From the NCBI GenBank assembly GCA_964580585.1, contig CAZOKZ010000103.1, forward strand, positions 1 to 10,060: 10,060 bases of DNA. The letters are read 5' to 3'. The stretch's first letter is position 1. Each line of letters opens with the position of its first letter. Source of the stretch: CAZOKZ01 sp964580585 (GTDB lineage Bacteria > Sumerlaeota > Sumerlaeia > SLMS01 > JAHLLQ01). Shown piece by piece: positions 1 to 6,840 of this stretch. The notes beneath the pieces are model-generated. The model searched no databases, was not told where the DNA came from, and saw only the letters and a program-made list of their open reading frames with translations. The translations under genes were made by a program, and so were the position numbers.

Positions 1-1643
1 CGTGAAGAAGGCGCGGATTGGGCGCCTTTATTGGCGTAACCAATTCCAGAAATCGGCGCATCGTCTGAACGGGCAAATGATTTGTACGTAGCTTGCTGGG
101 ATGTGCCGGAGCCGAAGATGATTCTATAATCCGTTACTCTATTTTGCTCATTGAAGGCTTGTAGTATAATATCTGATAATCCATCTCCATTTGTATCTCC
201 AATAGTATCGGCATCATAGATAAGTTCATTATTGTTGCTGCTATTAAATAATATCCCACTTGACCCATTTGAGTCTGTAAATATATATGGGTTATTAATA
301 TTTTCGTTTCCGAAGACAATAAATGCTAGACCTGTGTGGCTATTTGTTACATAACTGTATCCACGCGCTATAACTGCTAAATCAAGAAAACCATCGCCAT
401 TCACATCGGATATACCTGCTAATGATCTTCCTGTTGGGTTTGTAGCAAGACCATCTATTCTGTATCCTTCGAGGGCAGAAGGATTTAGAGTCGAATAGAT
501 CAAATTATTGCTGCCAAAAATAACAAAATTAGCTCCAACGTCATTAACTCCGCTTGGATCATACGCTGCTGATCCTATTCCTTCATCAGAAAAGCCATCA
601 CCATTCATGTCACCAATACTAGAAAAAGCAGTACCAAGAACATCATTTAAATGAGACCCTACAAAACGAAAGCCTATACTACCATCCAAGGCGCTAGATT
701 CGATTATTTCTTCACCAAAGAAGGGTTTTCCAAAAACAATTGTAACAGAACCTGAAAATTTAAGGCTGTTTGGACTTGCCCGATACTCTGTAACGGCAAC
801 ATCATCAAATCCATCACCATTTATATCGCCAGCACTAGAAACGGCTGAAGATAGAAGTGAGTATGCAAAACTGGCATTTCTTTCACTTCCTTTGATGACA
901 AACCCATCTGATCCATTGAGATTACGAACGTCGATGGAAGTTTCTATTTCTGATTGGTCTCTACCAAAAATTACCCATGCGGCTCCATATTTATTGTAGG
1001 CCAAACTATTTCCTACAATAATATCATCAAACCCATCGCCATTGGCATCTCCCACGCCAGATGCAGAGATAATATTCGTGCCTTCAATCCTAAAGCCCTG
1101 TTCTCCATCTGCAAGCTCGGAGCGAATTCCATTAGGAAATCCTTCTGGTCGACCGAAAACGACAAATGCATTAAAATCCAAACCAGATTGCAGTGTTTTT
1201 CCGGTAAACAATAGATCGTTAATCATGTCTCCATTGAAGTCTCCGATTCCCGCGACAATTCTACCGGCACGTTCGTCCGGAAATGCACCAGCTTGTGCAT
1301 TTCCATCGGGCAATGAGAGGTTGGACATATCCAATTCTGGTGAATTTCTATTCGGATTACCTCGTACCCAATATACAACGCCTTGAGCGATGCAAGGACC
1401 AAAAGGACATTGTGAGGCGAAACTGTCGGAGCCTAATAAGATATCATCATATCCATCCGCATCGATATCACCGACTCCTGAAATTGAACGCGCTAGACCA
1501 TTTTCGAGCCGATAGCCGTTCAACCCGTCAATTTTTGAGACATCGAATGGATGGGGTAATTGCGCGGACGCGTATGCTCCGGGCAATGCCAGCAGCCCTG
1601 CCGTCAGCAATTGGCAGAAAAGTCCTCGATAACGTGATCCCAT
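1..1643 (-). CDS. Secreted FG-GAP repeat (integrin alpha-like) seven-bladed beta-propeller protein, partial at its C-terminus
   Basis: The frame is open from ATG at 1643 to the left edge, giving 547 codons without a stop. Residues 1-27 look like a Sec signal peptide: basic start, hydrophobic LLTAGLLALPGAYA, likely cleavage after ASA. Seven calcium-binding loops of the DxNGDGxxD type follow, starting near residues 59, 135, 199, 273, 345, 413 and 483. Each is followed by a VFG-like strand (WVRG, VVFG, VIFG, IVFG, VIFG, IVFG, IIFG). That is one complete seven-bladed propeller, as in integrin alpha heads. Loop 2 is degenerate, with NGDM in place of NGDG. Residues 525-547 lie beyond the last blade and continue outside the window. 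Known family members are exported and usually act in adhesion or surface binding; the ligand is unknown. The start is supported by GGGGAG at 1652-1657, 8 nt upstream. The central coding part is much more AT-rich than its ends or neighbours. Confidence 0.9.
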   Translation of the reverse strand, partial: MGSRYRGLFCQLLTAGLLALPGAYASAQLPHPFDVSKIDGLNGYRLENGLARSISGVGDIDADGYDDILLGSDSFASQCPFGPCIAQGVVYWVRGNPNRNSPELDMSNLSLPDGNAQAGAFPDERAGRIVAGIGDFNGDMINDLLFTGKTLQSGLDFNAFVVFGRPEGFPNGIRSELADGEQGFRIEGTNIISASGVGDANGDGFDDIIVGNSLAYNKYGAAWVIFGRDQSEIETSIDVRNLNGSDGFVIKGSERNASFAYSLLSSAVSSAGDINGDGFDDVAVTEYRASPNSLKFSGSVTIVFGKPFFGEEIIESSALDGSIGFRFVGSHLNDVLGTAFSSIGDMNGDGFSDEGIGSAAYDPSGVNDVGANFVIFGSNNLIYSTLNPSALEGYRIDGLATNPTGRSLAGISDVNGDGFLDLAVIARGYSYVTNSHTGLAFIVFGNENINNPYIFTDSNGSSGILFNSSNNNELIYDADTIGDTNGDGLSDIILQAFNEQNRVTDYRIIFGSGTSQQATYKSFARSDDAPISGIGYANKGAQSAPSS

Positions 1644-1651
1644 GTCGTGCG

Positions 1652-1657
1652 CTCCCC
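1652..1657 (-). promoter_or_regulatory. Shine-Dalgarno-like site of the FG-GAP gene
   Basis: GGGGAG on the minus strand ends 8 nt before the ATG at 1643. It supports that start and the signal peptide that follows it. Confidence 0.5.
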
Positions 1658-1840
1658 GCCCCCAAAACCTGATGTCAACGAACCACTGCGACCAGGATGG
1701 CGCAAAACCGGCGTTTCGTCAATCGAAGGCGCACACTTGTTCGCTCGAAGCCCGTTGGCGGAGTCAAAAGGGAAAGGCAATCGGAACGTTTTGCTATTTC
1801 GTTGACGGGCGGCGCGCGTTTGCACCACGCTGAATTCGCT

Positions 1841-3061
1841 ATGACGACACCGATTCTCCGCCATCCCACGAATCCGAACGACGATCTCGACGCGTGCCAA
1901 TTCCACGTGTCGCTGGATACGACCAGCCATTGCAATTTGCGGTGTCGTCATTGCTGGATGGATGCCGTGCGCGCCCATGGTTATGTGTTTCGCAACGAAA
2001 TCATGCCGTTCGAGCTGTTTGCGAAAATCGCGGGGGATTTCGTCGGTCGGTGTCGGTCGTTTGGGATTTCGTGCGGATACGAGCCGCTGCTGAACAAGGA
2101 ATTCGACCGCTATGTGGCCCATGCCGTCGGCCTCGGGCTGCCCGACGTGCATTTTTACACCAACGGCACGTTGATGACCGAGGACATGGCCCACCGGCTG
2201 GTCGAAGCCGGGCCTTCGCGCATTGTGTTTTCGCTCGAAGGCGCCGACGCCGAGACCTTTGTGGATATTCGCCGGGGCGCGACGCTGGAAAAATTCCTCG
2301 GCGCCATCGACATGATCAACGCGGCGAAAAAAACCGCCGGACGCGACCTGCCGCGCGTGCGCCTGAACTGGGTGCTGATGCCGCGCAACATCGACCAGTT
2401 GCCGAATTTGCTCGAACTGGCCCGCGCCCACGAATGCGCCGAAATTTACCTGATTCCTCATGTGCGATGGCGCGACGCCGACCTGCAGGAACCCTCGCTC
2501 GTCGCCGATCACCTCGAACAACGCGCCCATGCCATTGCGGATTTCAAAACCGACGCCGCTGCCGCCGGTATTTCGGTGATCGACGAAACGCTGATGCCGA
2601 CGTTGCCGCCCGAAGCCACCGGAGCGCCCACCCCGGCCCGTGAAATCGACACGCCGCAACCCCGCCGAGGCTGGCGCGCGCTGGTCCAGCGCATTCTCGG
2701 TTCGCCCGCCTCCGTTGCCGCGCCCGCCGCGCCGCTCCCCTACTGCCTGCAACCGTGGGAAATGATCATCGTCACGTCGGCAGGCACCATCATGCCGTGC
2801 ACCGGCGTGTTGCTCGACCGCGTTTATGGGGATTTCAAAACGGCAACGCTGGCGGAAATCTGGTCCAGCGACGCGTACCGCGAATTGCGGGCGGGTCTGA
2901 CCAACCAAGGCGCGCCGTGCGGCCATTGCGAACAATGCCCGCACTTCAGCCTGAACCGCCGCGACGAAGAATTCCACAAACCCCGCGACATTGACGTCGA
3001 TCGCCTGCGCGCGCTCCTGCCGTCGATCACGCCCAAGAGGGAAAAAGTGGAGGCGGGTTAA
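1841..3061 (+). CDS. Radical SAM/SPASM domain protein
   Basis: This is a 406-residue cytoplasmic enzyme. The radical SAM cluster motif CNLRCRHC places cysteines at 31, 35 and 38 to hold the 4Fe-4S cluster that cleaves S-adenosylmethionine. SCGYEPLL takes the place of the usual GGEP strand. A C-terminal SPASM region carries cysteines at 302, 320, 360, 363 and 366 (the last three as CxxCxxC), expected to bind an auxiliary Fe-S cluster. Family members modify peptides, proteins or cofactors; the substrate here is unknown and no precursor peptide is visible nearby. A Pro/Ala-rich linker (about 255-298) separates core and SPASM domain. The frame is open back to an ATG at 1697, but the extra 48 residues are Arg-rich and family-unlike, so I chose 1841. 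No clear ribosome site precedes either start. It is divergent from the FG-GAP gene with about 200 bp between. Confidence 0.92.
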   Translation: MTTPILRHPTNPNDDLDACQFHVSLDTTSHCNLRCRHCWMDAVRAHGYVFRNEIMPFELFAKIAGDFVGRCRSFGISCGYEPLLNKEFDRYVAHAVGLGLPDVHFYTNGTLMTEDMAHRLVEAGPSRIVFSLEGADAETFVDIRRGATLEKFLGAIDMINAAKKTAGRDLPRVRLNWVLMPRNIDQLPNLLELARAHECAEIYLIPHVRWRDADLQEPSLVADHLEQRAHAIADFKTDAAAAGISVIDETLMPTLPPEATGAPTPAREIDTPQPRRGWRALVQRILGSPASVAAPAAPLPYCLQPWEMIIVTSAGTIMPCTGVLLDRVYGDFKTATLAEIWSSDAYRELRAGLTNQGAPCGHCEQCPHFSLNRRDEEFHKPRDIDVDRLRALLPSITPKREKVEAG

Positions 3062-3108
3062 TAACTTCATCTTAGAATAACAAACGAAACCACTATTAGA
3101 AAAAGCTT

Positions 3109-3190
3109 CGGCCCAACGGGCCGGGATTCTCTAGCCCAGCCCGCAGGGCTGGGTAACGTGTAATATACATCGTGCGGCCTGAAAGGCCGC
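3109..3190 (+). repeat. Left three-hairpin REP-like module
   Basis: There are three perfect palindromes in a row. First, CGGCCC-AAC-GGGCCG at 3109-3123 (6 bp stem). Second, CCCAGCCC-GCA-GGGCTGGG at 3135-3153 (8 bp stem). Third, GCGGCCT-GAA-AGGCCGC at 3174-3190 (7 bp stem). All loops are three bases. The third hairpin ends 10 nt from the transposase stop. These hairpins could also stop transcription leaving the radical SAM gene, but no T-tract follows, so I do not call a terminator. Confidence 0.85.
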
Positions 3191-3200
3191 GACCTCAGCA

Positions 3201-3647
3201 TCAATCCCAAACATATTTTTCGTCGAATTCGATATGATACTTTGCCATCAATTTTCGGTATTCCTTCTGAAACGACGTCTTTCGATAATGCGTTTCTTGA
3301 TCGCGGATATATTCAAAAACAGCGTCCACGTGTGATGCGCTAAAATATGCCATAACCCGATTGCCAATGAAAGTCGCGAAACTGCATTCCCTTTGTCTTA
3401 ATCCATTTCGAGGAATTTGTTTTTAATGTTTCCACCACTTGAGCGATTGTCCGAGTGCGCGAAAGCACAAATAGCAAATGCACATGATCCTCGGTTCCGC
3501 CAACGCAATACGATAGACAATCGATTCCATTAGAATCCCCTTTAAATACGCATGCAATTCGTCTTGAATATCGCTCGATATGAAGGGGGCACGGTTTTTG
3601 GTGCTGAAAATCAAATGAACCCAAATAGATGAAAGCGATTGCAACAT
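3201..3647 (-). pseudogene. REP-associated tyrosine transposase (IS200-like, Y1/HUH family), broken by two compensating frameshifts
   Basis: Read with two frame changes, the 447 bases make 148 residues plus a stop, the normal full length of this family. It begins MLQSLSSIWVHLIFSTKNR in frame one. Near 3504 one base appears missing, and the frame changes to GGTEDHVHLLFVLSRT, which holds the HUH metal-binding pair (HVH), then KTNSSKWIKTKG and FHWQSGYGIF. At the A4 run 3342-3345 one extra base creates a TAG stop at 3340-3342. Removing it restores SASHVDAVFEYIRDQETHYRK, with the expected catalytic tyrosine, and ends EFDEKYVWD with TGA at 3203-3201. These enzymes cut single-stranded DNA next to REP hairpins. 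Both active-site elements survive, so the inactivation looks recent, or one or both shifts are sequencing errors. No strong ribosome site precedes the ATG. Confidence 0.85.
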
Positions 3648-3667
3648 AAGTGGATCACTCTGGAATC

Positions 3668-3750
3668 GCGACCTTTCAGGCCGCAGGTGTTTATTGTAAT
3701 ACTGACCCAGCCCTTCGGACTGGGCTATCGAATCTCGACCCGTTGGGCCG
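3668..3750 (-). repeat. Right three-hairpin REP-like module (inverted copy)
   Basis: Read on the minus strand, this carries the same three palindromes in the same order as the left module: CGGCCC-AAC-GGGTCG (3750-3736), CCCAGTCC-GAA-GGGCTGGG (3724-3706) and GCGGCCT-GAA-AGGTCGC (3684-3668). Stems contain one G-T wobble or A-C mismatch each, so this copy is less perfect than the left one. The spacer between second and third hairpins has diverged almost completely, while hairpin positions and loop length are kept. The module ends 20 nt before the transposase start. Confidence 0.82.
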
Positions 3751-3824
3751 ATGCTAACAGAAACTATTATGTTTCAACCAAGGAAGAAATTTGCGATAGA
3801 GTTCACCATTATCGTAAACATTCC

Positions 3825-5078
3825 TCACCACTTCCCCCGGCTTTCCCCATCCGGCAGCAACCCGTCTTTCATTAATTGTTCATACATTGCTTTGGCAGCG
3901 AGTTCGTGCCGTGGCGCGGTGGGATGAAAATCTCCCGCTTTGACGTTGAGCGCCATGTCTTCGGGTTTGGGCTTCACCATGTCGCGATATTCGATTTCGT
4001 ATTTCATCAACGGACAGTCGGTAAAACCACGTTGTCGCGGTTCGGTGACAAACGGACTTGTATGATAAGGCCGCAACGGTTCGGTGGGAAAGAAAAACGG
4101 ATCGTTGCGTGTGTCGTAGATCACGCTGCGCACGGGAATGAATCGCTCGGACGCCAGCGCTGCAATGCGGTCGAGGCCTTCTTCAAAATTCGTTCGTCCA
4201 AACAACGGCGCAAATCGTTCGGGCAACGTTCCGCGCACGTCGCGCGACCACCCGTCGTTATCCATCGCGGCGGCGATGTCGTCGAAGTCTTGCTCGCATA
4301 AAATCATCCCGACATTATCGATGCGCGCCATGGATTCGCGCCGGAAATTATCCATGTTGTTCGTCAACGCGCTGTATGCAAAGTCCAGCAAGTAGCTGCG
4401 ATTAAGTTCTCGGTACGAAGGCGCCGCGCGTAAAAACCCCGGCAACCCAAAGTCGTTGGAATTGACTTGCAGGATAATCACGTCGGGTTCGTACACGTCG
4501 ATCGTACGCGCGAGGACTTCGGCTTCCATGGCGGCGTTTTCACCGGGCAATGCGGTGTTGACATAATCGTAATGAGGCGCCCCAGGCGGAGCGGTTTCAT
4601 TCAAATGACGCACGAGAACATCGATGGCGACTTCGTCGTCGGCCACTCCCCAGCCGAAAAACACGGAATCGCCAAGTACCAAAAATCGAAACGTGTCGGG
4701 GGGCTTGGGGACGGAGACCTCGGGACCGCGAAAACCGCGCGAATTCATCGTCACGGGTGCACCGCGAAAAATGCCGCTCACACCGGGGCGCCCCACGTAT
4801 GGCAGCAGATCGTCGGGACCGGGTTTAATCAAATCACCGGCATAAATAATTCCACCCGGCTCGCGAACGACTTCCTGCGCACGGTCGAGGTTATATTCCG
4901 ACGCGGTCGAGGACAAATACACGCGCATCGCGATTTCGCACACAAGCAACGTGAACACCGTCGCGACAATCGCGGCAATCCATCGCGCGCGAATCGGATG
5001 GCGCCGCCAGTAACGCGCTCGACGAGCAGACGGGGACGGAGCAACAGTGGATGATTCGGCGCGGGACGCGGCGGTCAT
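3825..5078 (-). CDS. Membrane-anchored SGNH/GDSL hydrolase-like protein
   Basis: This 417-residue protein has a basic N-terminus and one hydrophobic segment at about 33-52, so the rest probably lies outside the cytoplasmic membrane. The SGNH blocks are visible: FLVLGDSVFFGWG with nucleophile Ser138, a glycine in ALPGENAA (about 179) for the oxyanion hole, LQVNSND (203-209) for the Asn block, and GDFHPTAPRH with Asp383 and His385 completing the triad. Relatives are esterases, lipases or O-acyl-modifying enzymes acting on polysaccharides or lipids; the substrate cannot be read from the sequence. The third block is NSND rather than the more common GxND. The ATG overlaps the TAA of the upstream synthase by one base (TAATG), implying translational coupling. 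No hydrophobic transport partner or polysaccharide cluster is nearby. Confidence 0.85.
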   Translation of the reverse strand: MTAASRAESSTVAPSPSARRARYWRRHPIRARWIAAIVATVFTLLVCEIAMRVYLSSTASEYNLDRAQEVVREPGGIIYAGDLIKPGPDDLLPYVGRPGVSGIFRGAPVTMNSRGFRGPEVSVPKPPDTFRFLVLGDSVFFGWGVADDEVAIDVLVRHLNETAPPGAPHYDYVNTALPGENAAMEAEVLARTIDVYEPDVIILQVNSNDFGLPGFLRAAPSYRELNRSYLLDFAYSALTNNMDNFRRESMARIDNVGMILCEQDFDDIAAAMDNDGWSRDVRGTLPERFAPLFGRTNFEEGLDRIAALASERFIPVRSVIYDTRNDPFFFPTEPLRPYHTSPFVTEPRQRGFTDCPLMKYEIEYRDMVKPKPEDMALNVKAGDFHPTAPRHELAAKAMYEQLMKDGLLPDGESRGKW

Positions 5079-6715
5079 TATTCAGCGACAGCTTTTTTGC
5101 GGCTCTTGGGTTTCTTCCCATTGCCCGGGATGCTCACCAAACCTTGGGTCAACAGGTTGATCATGCGCTGGGTGGCTTGAATGGCCGCCATCACCTGATC
5201 GGTGTGCACGGCTTTCGTCCGCAGACCGCATTCCCACGTGATCGTTGTTTCGACCAACGCGTCCGTCTTGCCACCGGGGGGAATGTGAACCTCGTAATCC
5301 ACCAGCTTTGGAATGTGAATGTGCATTTCATCCGCAATCGATCGCAGCGCCGTCATGAAGGCATCAAACCCGCCGGTTCCAGTCCCCGAAGCCTCGCATT
5401 CCTTGCCTTTGTAACTCACACGAATCACGGCGGACGGCGACACGCCCATCGACGTGAGCACCACGCAATTGACGATCTCGAACGTATCTTCCTGGGGCGC
5501 CTGGAGCACGTCGGCCACGATGAACGGCAAGTCTTCTGCAGTGATGTTATGCTTGCGATCGCCGAGTTCGACGATGCGCTCCAACACAGCGGCCCGTTGC
5601 TCTTTTGTTAATTGCAAATTCAGCGACTTGAGATTAAAATCCAGGTTGCTGCGACCCGACAACTTGCCGAGCGCATACACACGGTCGCGTCCGAAACGGG
5701 TAGGCGAAAGACGCGATTCGTACAAGTTCCCCTTCGCGTCTCCATCGGCGTGAATGCCAGCCGTTTGCGTAAAAACATTTCGCCCCGTGATCGGTTTGTT
5801 ATCGGCGATACGTTTGCCGGACATAATTTCGACCAGTTCGCTGATCCCCTTCAGCTCGGTTTCTTTCACCCGCAAACGACGATTCGAATGATCGCGAATC
5901 GCCGGCACGGCTTCTTCCAACGACGTGTTGCCTGCGCGTTCACCCAAGCCGTTCACCGTACAGTGAATACCATCGACCCCAACTTGCGCAGCCACCAACG
6001 CGTTGGCCGTTCCCATGCCGTAATCGTTGTGCCCGTGGAACTCAAACTTCATGCCTGATTTCGCATAACGCGACAACACCGCGGTCAGGAAATCCCGCAC
6101 CTGGGTCGGGCCAAGAATCCCCAACGTATCCGGCAACAAAATACGCTCGAACGGCCACTGGGTATAATGGTCAAGCATCTCGAACACGTATTCCGGCGAA
6201 TGAATCATGCCATTCGACCAGTCTTCGAGATAAATATTCGTCGCCACCCCCTTCTTCACCGCGTATTCCAACGTGCGCTCCACATCGGCTCGATGTTCGG
6301 CAGGCGATTTGCGCAATTGCGTCTTGCAGTGATGCAGCGATCCCTTGGTCAGCAGGTTCATGCGGCGACACCCGGCTTTCGTCAACCAATCCACCGACTG
6401 GGTGTGGTCGGTAAACGAAAGCACCTCGACGCGATCCCCCCAACCTTTGCTTTCCGCCCACCGCATAATGGCTTCGAGCGACTTCTGCTCACCCGTACTG
6501 ACACGGCACGACGCCACCTCGATCCGGCTGACGCGCACCTTGCCCAGCAGACGTTCAGCCAGCATCAATTTTTCATTCCCCGGCATCGAAACGCCCTGGG
6601 TTTGCTCGCCATCGCGCAACGTCGTATCCATAATATCCAGCCACGCGTTCGATTTACGCGGCGGCACGGTGGTGGGATGAGTCAATTCAAGCGAATCGGA
6701 AGACGACGTAGCCAT
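5078..6715 (-). CDS. Alpha-isopropylmalate / citramalate synthase family enzyme with C-terminal regulatory domain
   Basis: The 545-residue cytoplasmic enzyme condenses acetyl-CoA with a 2-oxo acid in leucine or isoleucine synthesis. The DRE-TIM barrel (about 25-290) opens with IMDTTLRDGEQTQGV. The metal ligands expected from the family are present: Asp30, His227 and His229 in HGHND, and Asn263 in NGLGERAGNTSLEE. TAGIHADGD (318-326) marks the linker subdomain that completes the active site. Residues about 405-525 form a LeuA-type allosteric domain that normally binds the end product. The tail is lysine-rich (KKPKSRKK). The first 20 residues precede the family core. Whether it uses 2-oxoisovalerate (LeuA) or pyruvate (citramalate synthase) cannot be settled here; the sequence style resembles the divergent LeuA-like group annotated either way in Bacteroidota. 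No leuB, leuC or leuD lies alongside. AGGA about 10 nt upstream is a modest ribosome site. Confidence 0.92.
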   Translation of the reverse strand: MATSSSDSLELTHPTTVPPRKSNAWLDIMDTTLRDGEQTQGVSMPGNEKLMLAERLLGKVRVSRIEVASCRVSTGEQKSLEAIMRWAESKGWGDRVEVLSFTDHTQSVDWLTKAGCRRMNLLTKGSLHHCKTQLRKSPAEHRADVERTLEYAVKKGVATNIYLEDWSNGMIHSPEYVFEMLDHYTQWPFERILLPDTLGILGPTQVRDFLTAVLSRYAKSGMKFEFHGHNDYGMGTANALVAAQVGVDGIHCTVNGLGERAGNTSLEEAVPAIRDHSNRRLRVKETELKGISELVEIMSGKRIADNKPITGRNVFTQTAGIHADGDAKGNLYESRLSPTRFGRDRVYALGKLSGRSNLDFNLKSLNLQLTKEQRAAVLERIVELGDRKHNITAEDLPFIVADVLQAPQEDTFEIVNCVVLTSMGVSPSAVIRVSYKGKECEASGTGTGGFDAFMTALRSIADEMHIHIPKLVDYEVHIPPGGKTDALVETTITWECGLRTKAVHTDQVMAAIQATQRMINLLTQGLVSIPGNGKKPKSRKKAVAE

Positions 6716-6794
6716 GAGTATGCAATCCTGACAATAAACAACTTAGATGCAATCAAACCACGAGCGGGAAACACCCCGCATCAAAGCAGGTTGG

Positions 6795-6824
6795 TTTGTA
6801 CCGCGCACCCCGTTGAGTGATCAA
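6795..6824 (-). promoter_or_regulatory. Possible promoter for the synthase-SGNH pair
   Basis: On the minus strand TTGATC (6824-6819) and TACAAA (6800-6795) are separated by 18 bases, with four of six matches to each sigma-70 consensus box. It lies in the 125-bp gap before the synthase gene. The match is weak and may be chance. A GCGGG/CCCGC inverted repeat at 6764-6779 lies between it and the gene; it has no T-run and its role is unclear. Confidence 0.2.
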
Positions 6825-6840
6825 ATGGTATTGTGGGGAA

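Larger units (their letters stand above)
3109..3750 (-). mobile_element. RAYT unit: broken REP-associated transposase with inverted three-hairpin modules on both flanks
   Basis: The unit consists of a left module (3109-3190), a transposase pseudogene (3201-3647) and a right module (3668-3750). The right module is the reverse complement of a diverged copy of the left one. Such REP palindromes beside a single-domain HUH transposase are the hallmark of RAYT genes, which are usually domesticated and mobilise or maintain REP elements rather than themselves. It sits in the gap between the convergent radical SAM and SGNH genes, a typical position for REP clusters. The outer limits are not sharp: an AGCWTCGGCCC match extends slightly past the first hairpin on both sides. 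Confidence 0.8.

Noticed and set aside
1673..1678. TTGACA on the minus strand before the FG-GAP gene
   Set aside because: A perfect -35-like box, but the expected -10 position falls in a G-rich run and in the ribosome site region, so it is too close to the start codon.
1697..1840. N-terminal extension of the radical SAM protein from the ATG at 1697
   Set aside because: The extra residues are Arg-rich and unlike the family, and the only AGG sits directly against the ATG, too close for a ribosome site.
1604..3070. Long minus-strand frame of 488 codons opposite the radical SAM gene
   Set aside because: It is the antisense shadow of a high-GC gene. Its protein is Arg/His/Gly-rich without motifs, while the plus strand shows all the radical SAM and SPASM cysteines.
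3109..3750. Hairpin cluster as a CRISPR array or as phage attachment sites
   Set aside because: There are only two module copies, in inverted orientation, no unique spacers, and a RAYT between them.
3639..3875. Plus-strand frame of 78 codons across the right module
   Set aside because: It reads through REP-like hairpins and the end of the SGNH gene, with no ribosome site and no protein-like pattern.
4467..5054. Plus-strand frame opposite the SGNH gene
   Set aside because: Shadow frame: the minus strand encodes the complete catalytic triad motifs.
6764..6779. GCGGG/CCCGC inverted repeat as terminator of the lipoprotein gene
   Set aside because: The stem is only 5 bp and no T-tract follows in the direction of transcription.
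5612..6820. Two plus-strand frames (148 and 217 codons) opposite the synthase gene
   Set aside because: Their proteins are His/Arg-rich antisense reading of a strongly conserved enzyme.
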